Positions 26,166 through 33,039 of a DNA stretch of 33,178 nt are shown here, in pieces. The position numbers were made by a program, and so were the translations under genes. Each line of letters opens with the position of its first letter. Position 1 is the stretch's first letter. Source of the stretch: Nitrospirota bacterium (GTDB lineage Bacteria; Nitrospirota; Nitrospiria; JACQBZ01). Location: NCBI GenBank assembly GCA_016200255.1, contig JACQFA010000071.1:1-33178 (forward strand), given 5' to 3'. The notes beneath the pieces were generated by a model. That model did not search any database. It saw nothing but the letters and a program-made list of their open reading frames with translations, and was not told the origin of the DNA.

Positions 26166-26194
26166 ATTCTAACATCTTGCTAACTAATTGTAAA
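26166..26194 (-). promoter_or_regulatory. Sigma-70-type promoter of the bamA-lpx cluster
   Basis: On the minus strand the -35 box TTTACA (complement of 26189-26194), a 17-nt spacer and the -10 box TAGAAT (complement of 26166-26171) each match five of six consensus bases. Transcription would start near 26159, about 50 nt before the bamA ATG. The surrounding gap (26108-26194) is strikingly AT-rich compared with the flanking genes. It is the only clear promoter seen for the downstream gene set. Confidence 0.65.
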
Positions 26195-27139
26195 TCAAAA
26201 AACTTTGACTCCAACGTGCCGGTAAGCAAGCCCGGCCGCGCCGATCATGCCGGCTTCATTCTTAAGGAGGCTCCGCCTGACTTTTTCATTTAATCGCACG
26301 GGCCGGACGGCCCGCCGGCCGATTTCGTCCATCATCGGCTTATGGAAAAGCGACCAGGCTCCCGCAACTCCGCCGCCGATCGCGATCCGTTCCGGATCGA
26401 AAATATTCAACAGATCGGCAATCGCGACTCCCAAGGCCTGCCCAAGCTCGACAAAAACGGCACAAGCTTTTTGATTCCCGCGCCGGGCAAGAACGCCGAC
26501 ATCTTGCGCGGTCAATCCGGGCCTCACCTGGCCGGTTTTCTCCATATAGTTCCGGACCACGGCGGTCGCCGATGCATAAGACTCAAGACAGCCCTGATTG
26601 CCGCAGCCGCAAATCGGTCCATTCGGATCCACTGTGATATGTCCGAGTTCACCCGCCAATCCTTCTGTCCCATGCCAGATCCCGCGGTCCAAAACCAACC
26701 CGCCCCCCACACCGGTTCCCAATCCCAGATAGAGGAGAGATGGGAGACCCTTACCGCAACCCACCCATGATTCGCCGAAGGCCGCGGCGTTTGCGTCGTT
26801 CTCGATTAGAACGGGAAAATTCAGCTTCGACTCGAGGAGACTGCGTATCGGAACGTTTTTCCATTCTGGAAAGTTCGGCGATCGGTAGATTCGCGCCTCA
26901 TCCATCCGGATAAAGCCGGGGATGCCGATTCCAATGGCCGCAGGGCAAGGGCCGTCGGACTGAAGCCGCTGTATGGAACTAACCAGCAAGGTCAAAACCG
27001 CTTTTAAGCCTCGATCCGTTACAGGAACGGTTAAAATTCTGCCGGCTCTTTGACCTTTCGGCGTAATGAAGGCCAGTCGGACTTGAGAGCCGCCCAAATC
27101 CAGACCGATGACGGCCGGGACGGTTCTTTTCGCTCTCAT
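26195..27139 (-). CDS. ROK-family sugar kinase
   Basis: A 314-residue ROK protein. IGLDLGGSQVRLAF (residues 11-24) is the phosphate-binding loop, IENDANAAAFGE holds the catalytic Asp (D115), and GHITVDPNGPICGCGNQGCL is the ROK signature with zinc ligands H167, C177, C179 and C184. No DNA-binding domain is present, so it is an enzyme, not a repressor. It probably phosphorylates glucose or a similar hexose; substrate identity cannot be told. The ATG at 27139 overlaps the SUMF1 gene stop by 4 nt; an ATG at 27154 is an alternative. It is the last gene of the radC operon. Confidence 0.92.
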   Translation of the reverse strand: MRAKRTVPAVIGLDLGGSQVRLAFITPKGQRAGRILTVPVTDRGLKAVLTLLVSSIQRLQSDGPCPAAIGIGIPGFIRMDEARIYRSPNFPEWKNVPIRSLLESKLNFPVLIENDANAAAFGESWVGCGKGLPSLLYLGLGTGVGGGLVLDRGIWHGTEGLAGELGHITVDPNGPICGCGNQGCLESYASATAVVRNYMEKTGQVRPGLTAQDVGVLARRGNQKACAVFVELGQALGVAIADLLNIFDPERIAIGGGVAGAWSLFHKPMMDEIGRRAVRPVRLNEKVRRSLLKNEAGMIGAAGLAYRHVGVKVF

Positions 27140-27936
27140 GCTGGTTTTGCGCATCGGAACCCCGTATCCGGAAAGCGGTCCAAAGGATCGGCAAACAAGC
27201 GATGAGCGGCGCGGTAAAAAAGGCTCATGGCATAATGCCCTCCCCCGCCTCCCCAGCTTCCGCCCCGGATCACCTTCAACCGCTCTCCATACAACGGGCT
27301 GGGTTCTGAATTTCCCGGATAAGGCTGATACCAGTCCTCGACCCATTCTCCGGCATTGCCGATCAGATCATAAACGCCATAAACACTCCTGCCGGATTCA
27401 AAACGGCCGACGGGTAGTGTATCATTGATATCGGAATCGCCCGTGTTGGCATGCCCCGCTTCATAGCTGTTCCCCCAGGGGTATTCCAAGCCGTCCGGCC
27501 CTCGCGCGGCCTTTTCCCACTCGAGCTCGGTGGGCAGGCGTTTGCCCGACCACCGGCAATATTGATTCGCATCGTACCAGCTGACAAACGTCACAGGATG
27601 ACTTTCCCGCCCCGGAGGGACCACCCCATTTTTCCAGACCGGCGGCGTCCGGTTTCCGGTCTGGTCCGCAAAGATCTTGTACCGGCCCTGGGTCACCTCA
27701 TGGCGATCGATGTAGAAGGTCGGAAGAGAAATCTTTCTCTGTGGATGTTCATCCTGATACAGCGGCCGGATCATCCCCAATTGTGTGCCGACTCCTTCGG
27801 TGTCGACTTTATCGCTTCCCATGATAAAGGGTCCGGCCGGAATCACGACCATGCCCTCAGGAACGGACGGGCTGGAACAGCCGTAAATAACACCGACAAA
27901 AATCATGAAACCACTTTTCAGCAGCTTGTTACTCAT
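27136..27936 (-). CDS. SUMF1/FGE-fold lipoprotein, probably not a formylglycine oxidase
   Basis: A 266-residue protein. The N-terminus (MSNKLLKSGFMIFVGVIYGC) is a lipoprotein signal with a lipobox-like IYGC. The rest is a formylglycine-generating-enzyme (SUMF1) fold: MVVIPAGPFIMGSD, FYIDRHEVTQGRYK, PVTFVSWYDANQYCRWSGKR, LPTELEWEKAARG, NAGEWVEDWY, VIRGGSW and DTGFRCAK. In true formylglycine enzymes, paired cysteines near the C-terminal region bind copper and oxidise the sulfatase Cys; those positions are not cysteines here, so catalysis is doubtful. Such lipoproteins are often found at the outer membrane or periplasm with unknown roles. It overlaps radC by 8 nt and the ROK gene by 4 nt. Confidence 0.9.
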   Translation of the reverse strand: MSNKLLKSGFMIFVGVIYGCSSPSVPEGMVVIPAGPFIMGSDKVDTEGVGTQLGMIRPLYQDEHPQRKISLPTFYIDRHEVTQGRYKIFADQTGNRTPPVWKNGVVPPGRESHPVTFVSWYDANQYCRWSGKRLPTELEWEKAARGPDGLEYPWGNSYEAGHANTGDSDINDTLPVGRFESGRSVYGVYDLIGNAGEWVEDWYQPYPGNSEPSPLYGERLKVIRGGSWGGGGGHYAMSLFYRAAHRLFADPLDRFPDTGFRCAKPA

Positions 27937-28639
27937 GGATATCAAAACCCTGATCCGCAAAACTAAAGTATCTTCCGTCCCCGATCACGATATGGTCTAA
28001 AACCTTGATGCCCATAATCCGTCCGGCCTTCACAAGCCGCCGGGTCAACTCCCGATCTTCAGGGCTGGGCGTGGGATCCCCGCTGGGATGATTATGCAGT
28101 AGAATGACGGAGGCGGCGGACTCCCGCACCGCCGGCTTAAACACCTCGCGGGGATGAACGATATTCAGCGAAAGGCTCCCGGTCGAGATGGTCGTCTCCT
28201 TGAGCAGCCGGTTTTTCCCGTCAAACAGCAGGAGTTTGAAAAGCTCCCGTTTCATGTCCCGGAGCAGCGGATGATAATGGTGATAGATATCCCGGCTGGA
28301 GAGGACGCGAAGCTCCTTGTGAAGCGGCTCGGCCAAAGACCGGCGTCCCAATTCAAGCGAGGCCAGGATCTGTGCGGCCTTGGCCGGACCGATGCCGTTC
28401 ACGGAACAGAGTTCGGAAACCGTGACCTGTTTTAATGCGGCCAATCCGCCGAACTGCTTCAGAAGATGGTTGGCCATCTCGACCGCGCTGCTCTTCTTCC
28501 GTCCGGTTCGGAGCAAGATCGCCAGAAGCTGGGCATCCGACAGCACTTCCGGTCCATGGCGGATCAATCGTTCCCGCGGACGTTCAATCTCCGGCCAGTT
28601 TTTAATGCCCTTCGCCTCATTGGTCCTTAAAGTTTCCAT
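27929..28639 (-). CDS. radC: RadC/UPF0758 JAB-domain protein
   Basis: A 236-residue protein with an N-terminal helix-hairpin-helix (CSVNGIGPAKAAQILASLEL, about 79-98) and a C-terminal JAB/MPN domain. The JAMM metal site is H182-x-H184 followed by D195 in HNHPSGDPTPSPED. The family was named for an E. coli repair phenotype, since disputed; a DNA-linked or peptidase role is debated. GGGGAG lies 7 nt before the ATG at 28637-28639. A possible -10 element TATAAG (complement of 28672-28677) lies upstream with a weak -35. It heads the radC, SUMF1, ROK operon, divergent from the zinc-ribbon gene. Confidence 0.95.
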   Translation of the reverse strand: METLRTNEAKGIKNWPEIERPRERLIRHGPEVLSDAQLLAILLRTGRKKSSAVEMANHLLKQFGGLAALKQVTVSELCSVNGIGPAKAAQILASLELGRRSLAEPLHKELRVLSSRDIYHHYHPLLRDMKRELFKLLLFDGKNRLLKETTISTGSLSLNIVHPREVFKPAVRESAASVILLHNHPSGDPTPSPEDRELTRRLVKAGRIMGIKVLDHIVIGDGRYFSFADQGFDIHE

Positions 28640-28781
28640 TGAGCATCTCCCCTGAAATATGTAGTTCGTTACTTATACCGTTTACAATTTTTGTCATAAA
28701 TACAGATGCACACCATGTACGAAAAGAGACATTCTAGGTAATACACAATTACTTTCAATGAGTTGAATAACTGTTCAAAAA

Positions 28782-28797
28782 TGGCACACCGCTTGCA
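28782..28797 (+). promoter_or_regulatory. Sigma-54 (RpoN) -24/-12 promoter
   Basis: TGGCAC (28782-28787), five bases, then TTGCA (28793-28797) is a full match to the -24/-12 consensus, with exactly 10 nt between the invariant GG and GC. Transcription would start near 28808, about 36 nt before the ATG of the zinc-ribbon gene. Two short inverted repeats lie just upstream: GTAAT/ATTAC (28738-28752) and TTGAA/TTCAA (28763-28778). They might be activator or IHF sites, but no activator gene is visible in this window. Confidence 0.85.
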
Positions 28798-28843
28798 TTT
28801 AAGAATGGGTGAGAACTTTCACAACGCAAGGAGGGCGACTCCC

Positions 28844-29035
28844 ATGAAATGTCCAAAATGTAACGGATTGATGTTCATCGAACGGTTCGCTGATTACTTT
28901 TTGACTTTTCATGCATGGAAATGCGTCAACTGCGGCTCGGTCATGGATCAAACGATCTTATCCAACCGGGCCAAGGGCGCCGAGATGGAACTGATGCTTC
29001 AAACGGTATCCACCGATGAACATTACGAAGACTGA
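28844..29035 (+). CDS. Small zinc-ribbon protein under sigma-54 control
   Basis: A 63-residue protein with C3-x2-C6 and C27-x2-C30, a rubredoxin- or ribbon-like zinc site, and a polar C-terminus (MELMLQTVSTDEHYED). The ATG at 28844 is preceded by AAGGAGG with 9 nt spacing, a near-ideal ribosome-binding site. It is transcribed alone, from a strong sigma-54 promoter to a strong terminator. I do not recognise a named family. Possible roles include nucleic acid binding or a partner in a stress response; sigma-54 control suggests expression that depends on an enhancer-binding protein and a specific signal. The function remains unknown. Confidence 0.85.
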   Translation: MKCPKCNGLMFIERFADYFLTFHAWKCVNCGSVMDQTILSNRAKGAEMELMLQTVSTDEHYED

Positions 29036-29044
29036 TCCTTGTAT

Positions 29045-29083
29045 AAACGGGTTTTCCGCCCTGGGCGGAAAACCCGTTTTTCT
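29045..29083 (+). terminator. Rho-independent terminator
   Basis: Arms AAACGGGTTTTCCGCC (29045-29060) and GGCGGAAAACCCGTTT (29064-29079) are perfect 16-nt complements around a 3-nt loop, followed by TTCT to complete a T-rich tail. It lies 10 nt after the zinc-ribbon stop codon. The symmetry may also slow transcription arriving from the opposite strand. Confidence 0.95.
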
Positions 29084-29124
29084 GTCTATAGGTCATTCAA
29101 CCTTATTCCCTGCCTTCCCATCTT

Positions 29125-29739
29125 TTAAGATCCTCCGCAACTGAAGGTAAATCGAAATTCACGATTTTGCTCCTCCCCCGCAATACGAATTCCTTTTAAG
29201 CTCAGAGAAACCTGACGGCATTTATCCGGCAGGATTTTCTGAAACAGCAGCATTCCGTTTTCAGATCCTCCGGATGGGATCTCACTGTTCTTAAGCCGCA
29301 ACCCCCGTATTTTCTCCATTTCCTCCCTGGACTGCGCTAGCGACTTGAGAATGGGAAATGTTATCTCACCCGAAGCCCCTTTCGACCGGTAATAATCCAT
29401 GCTCTCTTCAGCCGATAGGACCCGATAGGGCTTTCGGTCGTCATCCAAAAGCAGCGCATCCTGACCGTCAACCGATACGGCATGCGAAGTTTGATTCCGA
29501 ATCGTCACTTCAAACGCCGTGTAATAGACCGACAGATCGATGCCGAGCCGCTCCCGCTCCGGGTTCCGGATTCCGGACGTCTCGACCGGCTTGATTTCAA
29601 CGATCACCTGGTTTGACCCGGCGGAAGGTTCCGTCTCGGGTACGGTTGGATTTAGATAGGGCGCCCGATTAGCGCAGGAGGATTGGAGAAGGACGATGAC
29701 TAATACCCAATAGCTGCGCGGTCGAAATGAAAGTAACAT
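29125..29739 (-). CDS. Putative lipoprotein, function unknown
   Basis: A 204-residue protein starting MLLSFRPRSYWVLVIVLLQS and followed by SC; a lipoprotein-like signal with Cys near residue 22, although the residue three before Cys is Gln instead of the usual Leu. The mature part is a likely beta-sandwich: VIVEIKPVETSG, VYYTAFEVTIRNQTSHAVSV and FRFTFSCGGS. YYTAFEVTIRNQTSHAV suggests a domain that often follows 'conditioned' surface lipoproteins, but I cannot name the family. A second Cys pair (C-R-Q near residue 176 and the C-terminal Cys) could form a disulfide. AAGGAGA lies 6 nt upstream of the ATG at 29739, and a consensus promoter precedes it. Confidence 0.8.
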   Translation of the reverse strand: MLLSFRPRSYWVLVIVLLQSSCANRAPYLNPTVPETEPSAGSNQVIVEIKPVETSGIRNPERERLGIDLSVYYTAFEVTIRNQTSHAVSVDGQDALLLDDDRKPYRVLSAEESMDYYRSKGASGEITFPILKSLAQSREEMEKIRGLRLKNSEIPSGGSENGMLLFQKILPDKCRQVSLSLKGIRIAGEEQNREFRFTFSCGGS

Positions 29740-29765
29740 TAAGTTCTCCTTGATAGAGGGCATTC

Positions 29766-29794
29766 ATTATAATAAATCCGGGAGAACGTGTCAA
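29766..29794 (-). promoter_or_regulatory. Perfect-consensus sigma-70 promoter
   Basis: On the minus strand TTGACA (complement of 29789-29794) and TATAAT (complement of 29766-29771) are separated by exactly 17 nt. Both hexamers match the consensus fully. The -35 box contains the stop codon of the upstream glycosyltransferase. Transcription would begin near 29759, giving the lipoprotein mRNA a leader of about 20 nt. Confidence 0.9.
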
Positions 29795-31074
29795 AAAACC
29801 GCTGCCCTATTTTCGACGAGATCACAGGCGCGTTGCGCGCCGTTCTCGCTGCGAATCTGCCGGCCGACCCTGTCGGCTTTATCCCGGCATCCCCGGTTGG
29901 CGAGAAGCACCGTGAGATGATCCGTCAATTTTCTCACCGTGACCTTCTGGAAAGGCAGGACCCGGGCGATCCCGAGTCGCGACGCGCGACGGGCATTATC
30001 GGGCTGATCGAACGCCACGGGAGTGACAAGCATGGGGCGGCCAGCGGCCAGCGCCTGGGACAACGTGCCGATCCCGCCCGGATGGACATTCACCGAAGCA
30101 TGGGGAAAAACATGGGAGTACGGGAGATACGAAAACTCTTTTACAGTCTCCGGGCTGTTGAAGTCGGCTGATGGCGGAGAGCCCGTAATCAGTATCGCCC
30201 GTTGGCCGAATTCCTTCGCTGCGGCCATCGCGATGCGGAAAAAATCCTTCGGATCCATCGAAACGGAGGATCCAAGCGTGAAGACGATGGGTGGATCACC
30301 GGCCTCAAGAAACGCTTTCAGTTCGGCGGCGGCCGCACCGGATGGAGAGCTGCCGTCGTAACGTGCGAATCCGCAGATCTCCGTGTTCGCCGGCCAATCG
30401 TGCTGGGGTTCCGCGAGCAGCCGCGAGAACAGCGCAAGATTGAGCCGCGGCGAGAACTGGCCTTCGAACATGGCCATTTTTTTGGCATGCGGCAGCCCGA
30501 TCTCGGCGCGGAGTTCATGAAGCGGCCGCTCCCAGGAGGCACTGATCGCCTTCGCCAGACCGAAGATCCCCCGATAAAGACCAATACTAAAACACCCAAG
30601 ATGATGCAGCCACGGAGCGGCCGGGATGACGGACGGATCATGAGCCGAAAAGAAACTCATCGGCGACAGCACGGTCGAGATCCAGGGCAGCCCCCGCTTT
30701 TCGGCCACCAGAGGAAGGGCATAGGTGATCGGGTGAGATATAAGAAGGTCCGCGCCGTCGGCTGCGCGGAAAAGATCGTCGTAACTCTCCCTCACGTAAG
30801 GCATCACGACCTGCCGTATCAGATACTCCGGACCCTTTCGCGGATGAACGATCTTGCGTACGACCTCCTGCGTGCTGCCGAACTGGGACTCCAGCGGCCG
30901 CATCACCGTGAACTCGATCCCCTCTCCCTCGACTATCGCTCGATAACGGTCGAGAGTGGCGATCACGGGACGATGGCCGCGGCGTTTGAGTTCTTTCGCA
31001 ATCGCGACATAGGGATGAAGATCGCCGAGCGAACCAAAGGTGGCGATCAGGATGCGCTTACTTTTATGGTTCAA
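29791..31074 (-). CDS. GT1-family (UGT/GT28-like) glycosyltransferase
   Basis: A 427-residue GT-B enzyme of the UDP-glycosyltransferase/rhamnosyltransferase type. RILIATFGSLGDLHPYVAIA begins the acceptor domain. PIVFTLGSSVSMDP and VFPHASVNVHPGGIGTLSQA form the nucleotide-sugar donor site with the characteristic H-P-G-G-x-G-T. LVTPVAFDQPDNARR follows, matching the usual D-Q motif. Bacterial relatives glycosylate lipids, carotenoids, antibiotics or rhamnolipids. The start is a TTG (31072-31074); no ATG precedes the first conserved strand. AAGGAAG lies upstream. The acceptor is unknown, and no lipid or antibiotic locus is adjacent. Confidence 0.85.
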   Translation of the reverse strand: MNHKSKRILIATFGSLGDLHPYVAIAKELKRRGHRPVIATLDRYRAIVEGEGIEFTVMRPLESQFGSTQEVVRKIVHPRKGPEYLIRQVVMPYVRESYDDLFRAADGADLLISHPITYALPLVAEKRGLPWISTVLSPMSFFSAHDPSVIPAAPWLHHLGCFSIGLYRGIFGLAKAISASWERPLHELRAEIGLPHAKKMAMFEGQFSPRLNLALFSRLLAEPQHDWPANTEICGFARYDGSSPSGAAAAELKAFLEAGDPPIVFTLGSSVSMDPKDFFRIAMAAAKEFGQRAILITGSPPSADFNSPETVKEFSYLPYSHVFPHASVNVHPGGIGTLSQALAAGRPMLVTPVAFDQPDNARRASRLGIARVLPFQKVTVRKLTDHLTVLLANRGCRDKADRVGRQIRSENGAQRACDLVENRAAVF

Positions 31075-31113
31075 AACCGTTTGGGCTTCCTTCTATCAAT
31101 TGTCGCGCATGCG

Positions 31114-31464
31114 CTACCTGCTCAATAGGCCGGACATCTCCAGTACGCGTTTCGACCAAGCACTGGACTGTTCAGCGACTTGGCGGCGTTGCGCCGGATC
31201 TATCCAGATCCGTGCCCAGTTTTGTTGCCAACGCGCGAGTTGGATCTGTAACTCCACCAACTCTGCCGCTGCATGGCTTTCGGCCTCCGCCGCCGTCCAT
31301 TCGATAAAGAGCTTGCTTTCATTGATGAGACTCTCAACGGCTTCGCGGCCGGCGTCGTGGGCGGAGAACGACTTGATCCGACTCAAATTCGCCGCCAGTC
31401 CGCCCAATCGAACGGGCAAGCCGTCATGAAGGTATCGTTCACGGATTGCGGTCCAATTTTTCAT
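31114..31464 (-). CDS. Conserved-type hypothetical protein, partner of DUF5674-like gene
   Basis: A 116-residue, mainly helical protein beginning MKNWTAIRERYLHDGLPVRL. It is rich in charged heptad-like helices (AAELVELQIQLARWQQNWAR) and ends KRVLEMSGLLSR. No catalytic motif is visible. Its ATG overlaps the stop of the DUF5674-like gene as ATGA, so the two form one translational unit. From memory, a similar two-gene arrangement occurs in cyanobacteria; I cannot verify this here. A heteromeric complex or a toxin-antitoxin-like role is possible but nothing in the sequence shows it. Confidence 0.72.
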   Translation of the reverse strand: MKNWTAIRERYLHDGLPVRLGGLAANLSRIKSFSAHDAGREAVESLINESKLFIEWTAAEAESHAAAELVELQIQLARWQQNWARIWIDPAQRRQVAEQSSAWSKRVLEMSGLLSR

Positions 31465-31760
31465 GCGTCCTCCGACAGCAATGGCCGGACAATCCCGGCG
31501 ACTCGTTCTCGAATGGTCGAGTCAAGGATCTCCATTGAGGGATTGTTCTGGCGAGGTCGGATATTGATGAGTGACTCAAAAGTTACTTGATGTGCTGATG
31601 GATTCCAATCGGCACCCCATACGTCTTTCTGCCGGCTGCCATCATCGAGCAAGACGGCTTCACAATCGGCATGCAGCGCTCCTCCGCCGGCCAGGATTCC
31701 CCGTTGAATATCTACCGCGCTAAACTTGACCCGCCGCCGAACCCTTCCTCCCGCCCGCAT
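31461..31760 (-). CDS. DUF5674-like protein, probable N-terminal truncation or non-standard start
   Basis: The ATG at 31760 gives 99 residues. The core (DIQRGILAGGGALHADCEAV, LLDDGSRQKDVWGADWNPSA and FESLINIRPRQNNPSMEILD) matches my recollection of the DUF5674 pattern of G-G-x-L-H-A-D, D-G-S-x-Q and S-x-I-N-I-R-P. Family members normally carry about ten more residues before the 'VD'. In-frame codons upstream continue plausibly (RILVNPPSYTEANLIM) back to a TAG near 31808, but hold no ATG, GTG or TTG. Either a rare start (CTG or ATC after GGAAAGG) is used, or the N-terminus was lost. The function of the family is unknown. It is translationally coupled to the 116-residue gene. Confidence 0.65.
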   Translation of the reverse strand: MRAGGRVRRRVKFSAVDIQRGILAGGGALHADCEAVLLDDGSRQKDVWGADWNPSAHQVTFESLINIRPRQNNPSMEILDSTIRERVAGIVRPLLSEDA

Positions 31761-31791
31761 AATGAGGTTGGCCTCCGTGTAGCTTGGTGGA

Positions 31792-32394
31792 TTAACCAGG
31801 ATCCTTTCCTATTGTTTCAAGGTAGAGAAATGTATTTACAGCTCCAGATCCTAAGAAGCCAACCCAAACAAGCAGTGCCATCAATGTCCAAAAACCGTAT
31901 ATATAAAATGGCTCATTAATTGTACCAGCTGCAGTCCAGATTAGAACGAGTGCGGCCATTAGCAATGCGGGTACAGTCACTAAAGTGCTTACACCCATTC
32001 CCCTCGAATAATTATCAATCAATTCACGACAGCGCTTCCGACCATTCTCTCCAGAAAGTCCCTCGAAAACTATCACATTGGATGCCATAGCCCAGTACAG
32101 GCGATACTTAATTCCCATAAAAATTCCGTAAATGGGAACGAGACTCCATAAAATCGCCGCCCCTTCGAAATAAATCTTCATGAAGAAAAACGGAGGAAAT
32201 AGGCTCCAGGATCTCTGGACAGCCTGCCATGGAAGAATGTTTCTTCCGTTGACTTTTTGACTTATTAGAATACTCTGTAACAGATCTCCAAAGATTGGAA
32301 CACACAAAATCGGGAGAACGGGCAGTAGATCTTTCCAATAAGTCAGGTGGAAATTCACTGAACGCTTCCAAATGACAAAGCTTCTAAAGCGCAT
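31792..32394 (-). CDS. AT-rich integral membrane protein, function unknown
   Basis: A 200-residue protein starting MRFRSFVIWKRSVNFHLTYW with about five hydrophobic segments, notably around ILPVLPILCVPIFG-like, LFPPFFFMKIYFEGAAILWS, YGIFMGIKYRLYWAMASNVI, TLVTVPALLMAALVLIWTAA and FYIYGFWTLMALLVWVGFLG. The middle SNVIVFEGLSGENGRKRCRE resembles the V-V-x-E-G-L-x-G-x-x-A-x-x-R-S motif in membrane domains near glycerophosphodiester-phosphodiesterase-like proteins. The ATG at 32394 has AGGAG 11 nt upstream; a GTG four codons earlier (32406) is possible. It is clearly more AT-rich than the envelope operon, which suggests separate ancestry. The function is unknown. Confidence 0.7.
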   Translation of the reverse strand: MRFRSFVIWKRSVNFHLTYWKDLLPVLPILCVPIFGDLLQSILISQKVNGRNILPWQAVQRSWSLFPPFFFMKIYFEGAAILWSLVPIYGIFMGIKYRLYWAMASNVIVFEGLSGENGRKRCRELIDNYSRGMGVSTLVTVPALLMAALVLIWTAAGTINEPFYIYGFWTLMALLVWVGFLGSGAVNTFLYLETIGKDPG

Positions 32395-32461
32395 ATATCT
32401 TGCCACTCCTGTAGCTCAAGGCCTTCCACATAGCTGCCGGGCCGAACTTTTCCGCCCGCCC

Positions 32462-32496
32462 CCGCTTAACGCGGTCGGCTCCAGCACGGGTTAGCT
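32462..32496 (-). repeat. attC-like left half (R''/L'' and central stem)
   Basis: On the minus strand AGCTAACCCGTGCTGGAGCC runs into GACCGCGTTAAGCGG. AGCTAAC resembles the integron R'' core (RYYYAAC) with one mismatch and contains the TAA stop of the gene upstream, as in many cassettes. CCGC/GCGG with loop GTTAA could be the terminal hairpin. A clear right half (L' and GTTRRRY) does not follow; a weak GCTATGT lies further on. Treat it as a candidate or decayed site. Confidence 0.35.
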
Positions 32497-32907
32497 GACT
32501 CGCGTGTCAATGAGACGAACGAACTCATTGAACGAAGTAAACGGCGAATTTCGGGATAGATAGGTCCCTGTGGCCGGTTTGTAATCCCCGTCGCTACCAA
32601 GCGGCCAGATATTATTAATAATGTAGTAGAGCACGTCAGTGGATGATAATAAGTAACCCGTGTTCAAACTTTCGTAAAGCAGCACGATGAACCAGTTAAG
32701 ATCCTGATGTCTCAGACGGTCAACGACGTTCGCAGTTACTCCCCACCTGTACGGTGCTTCCCCTCTGCCTTTAATGTATAGCAGGCAATGAACAGAACCA
32801 CTGACTTCAAAAACATTCCGTGAAACTATGCTGCGTTCCACCCTTAGGCCCGGCGACCTTCTTAGTTCTGAGACGAAGTCATCGACAATCTGTGCCCCTG
32901 TGTTCAT
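32491..32907 (-). CDS. Hypothetical protein, possible integron-cassette gene
   Basis: A 138-residue protein from the ATG at 32907 (another ATG at 32925 would add six residues). It is a mixed alpha/beta protein without an obvious signal peptide. Patterns such as VEVSGS-like FEVSGSVHCLLYIKG and APYRWGVTANVVDRLRHQDL suggest a compact enzyme or nuclease-like fold, but no catalytic set is convincing. Its TAA stop lies in an attC-like R'' sequence, and an attC-like right half lies just before its start. That is the layout of a gene cassette. It has no similarity to the neighbouring envelope genes. The function is unknown. Confidence 0.65.
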   Translation of the reverse strand: MNTGAQIVDDFVSELRRSPGLRVERSIVSRNVFEVSGSVHCLLYIKGRGEAPYRWGVTANVVDRLRHQDLNWFIVLLYESLNTGYLLSSTDVLYYIINNIWPLGSDGDYKPATGTYLSRNSPFTSFNEFVRLIDTRVS

Positions 32908-32933
32908 TGAGACAGCACCCCTCATTACGTAAG

Positions 32934-32982
32934 CCAGCTAATGAAACAAGCCAAGCCGCCACGGTAACGGCTTTTCTCAACG
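32934..32982 (-). repeat. attC-like right half upstream of the orphan gene
   Basis: On the minus strand AAGCCG-TTACCGTGG-CGGCTT forms a stem-loop followed by GGCTTGTTTCATTAGCT. ATTAGCT differs by one base from GTTAGCT, the reverse complement of the R'' sequence AGCTAAC at the far end of the gene. It also resembles the integron GTTRRRY core. No matching R'' lies at its own left end. The remaining gap to the rsmD promoter (32983-33039) shows no other feature. Confidence 0.3.
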
Positions 32983-33039
32983 TCATCCTACGAGAAAATC
33001 CCTCAACAGTCAATAATTTGGACCGCACCCCGCTGCCGC

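Noticed and set aside
27136..27936. Catalytic formylglycine-generating enzyme for sulfatases
   Set aside because: The characteristic C-terminal cysteines are missing and no sulfatase gene is nearby.
31114..31760. Toxin-antitoxin pair
   Set aside because: Two small overlapping genes invite this idea, but neither has a known toxin fold or DNA-binding antitoxin motif, and the first resembles DUF5674.
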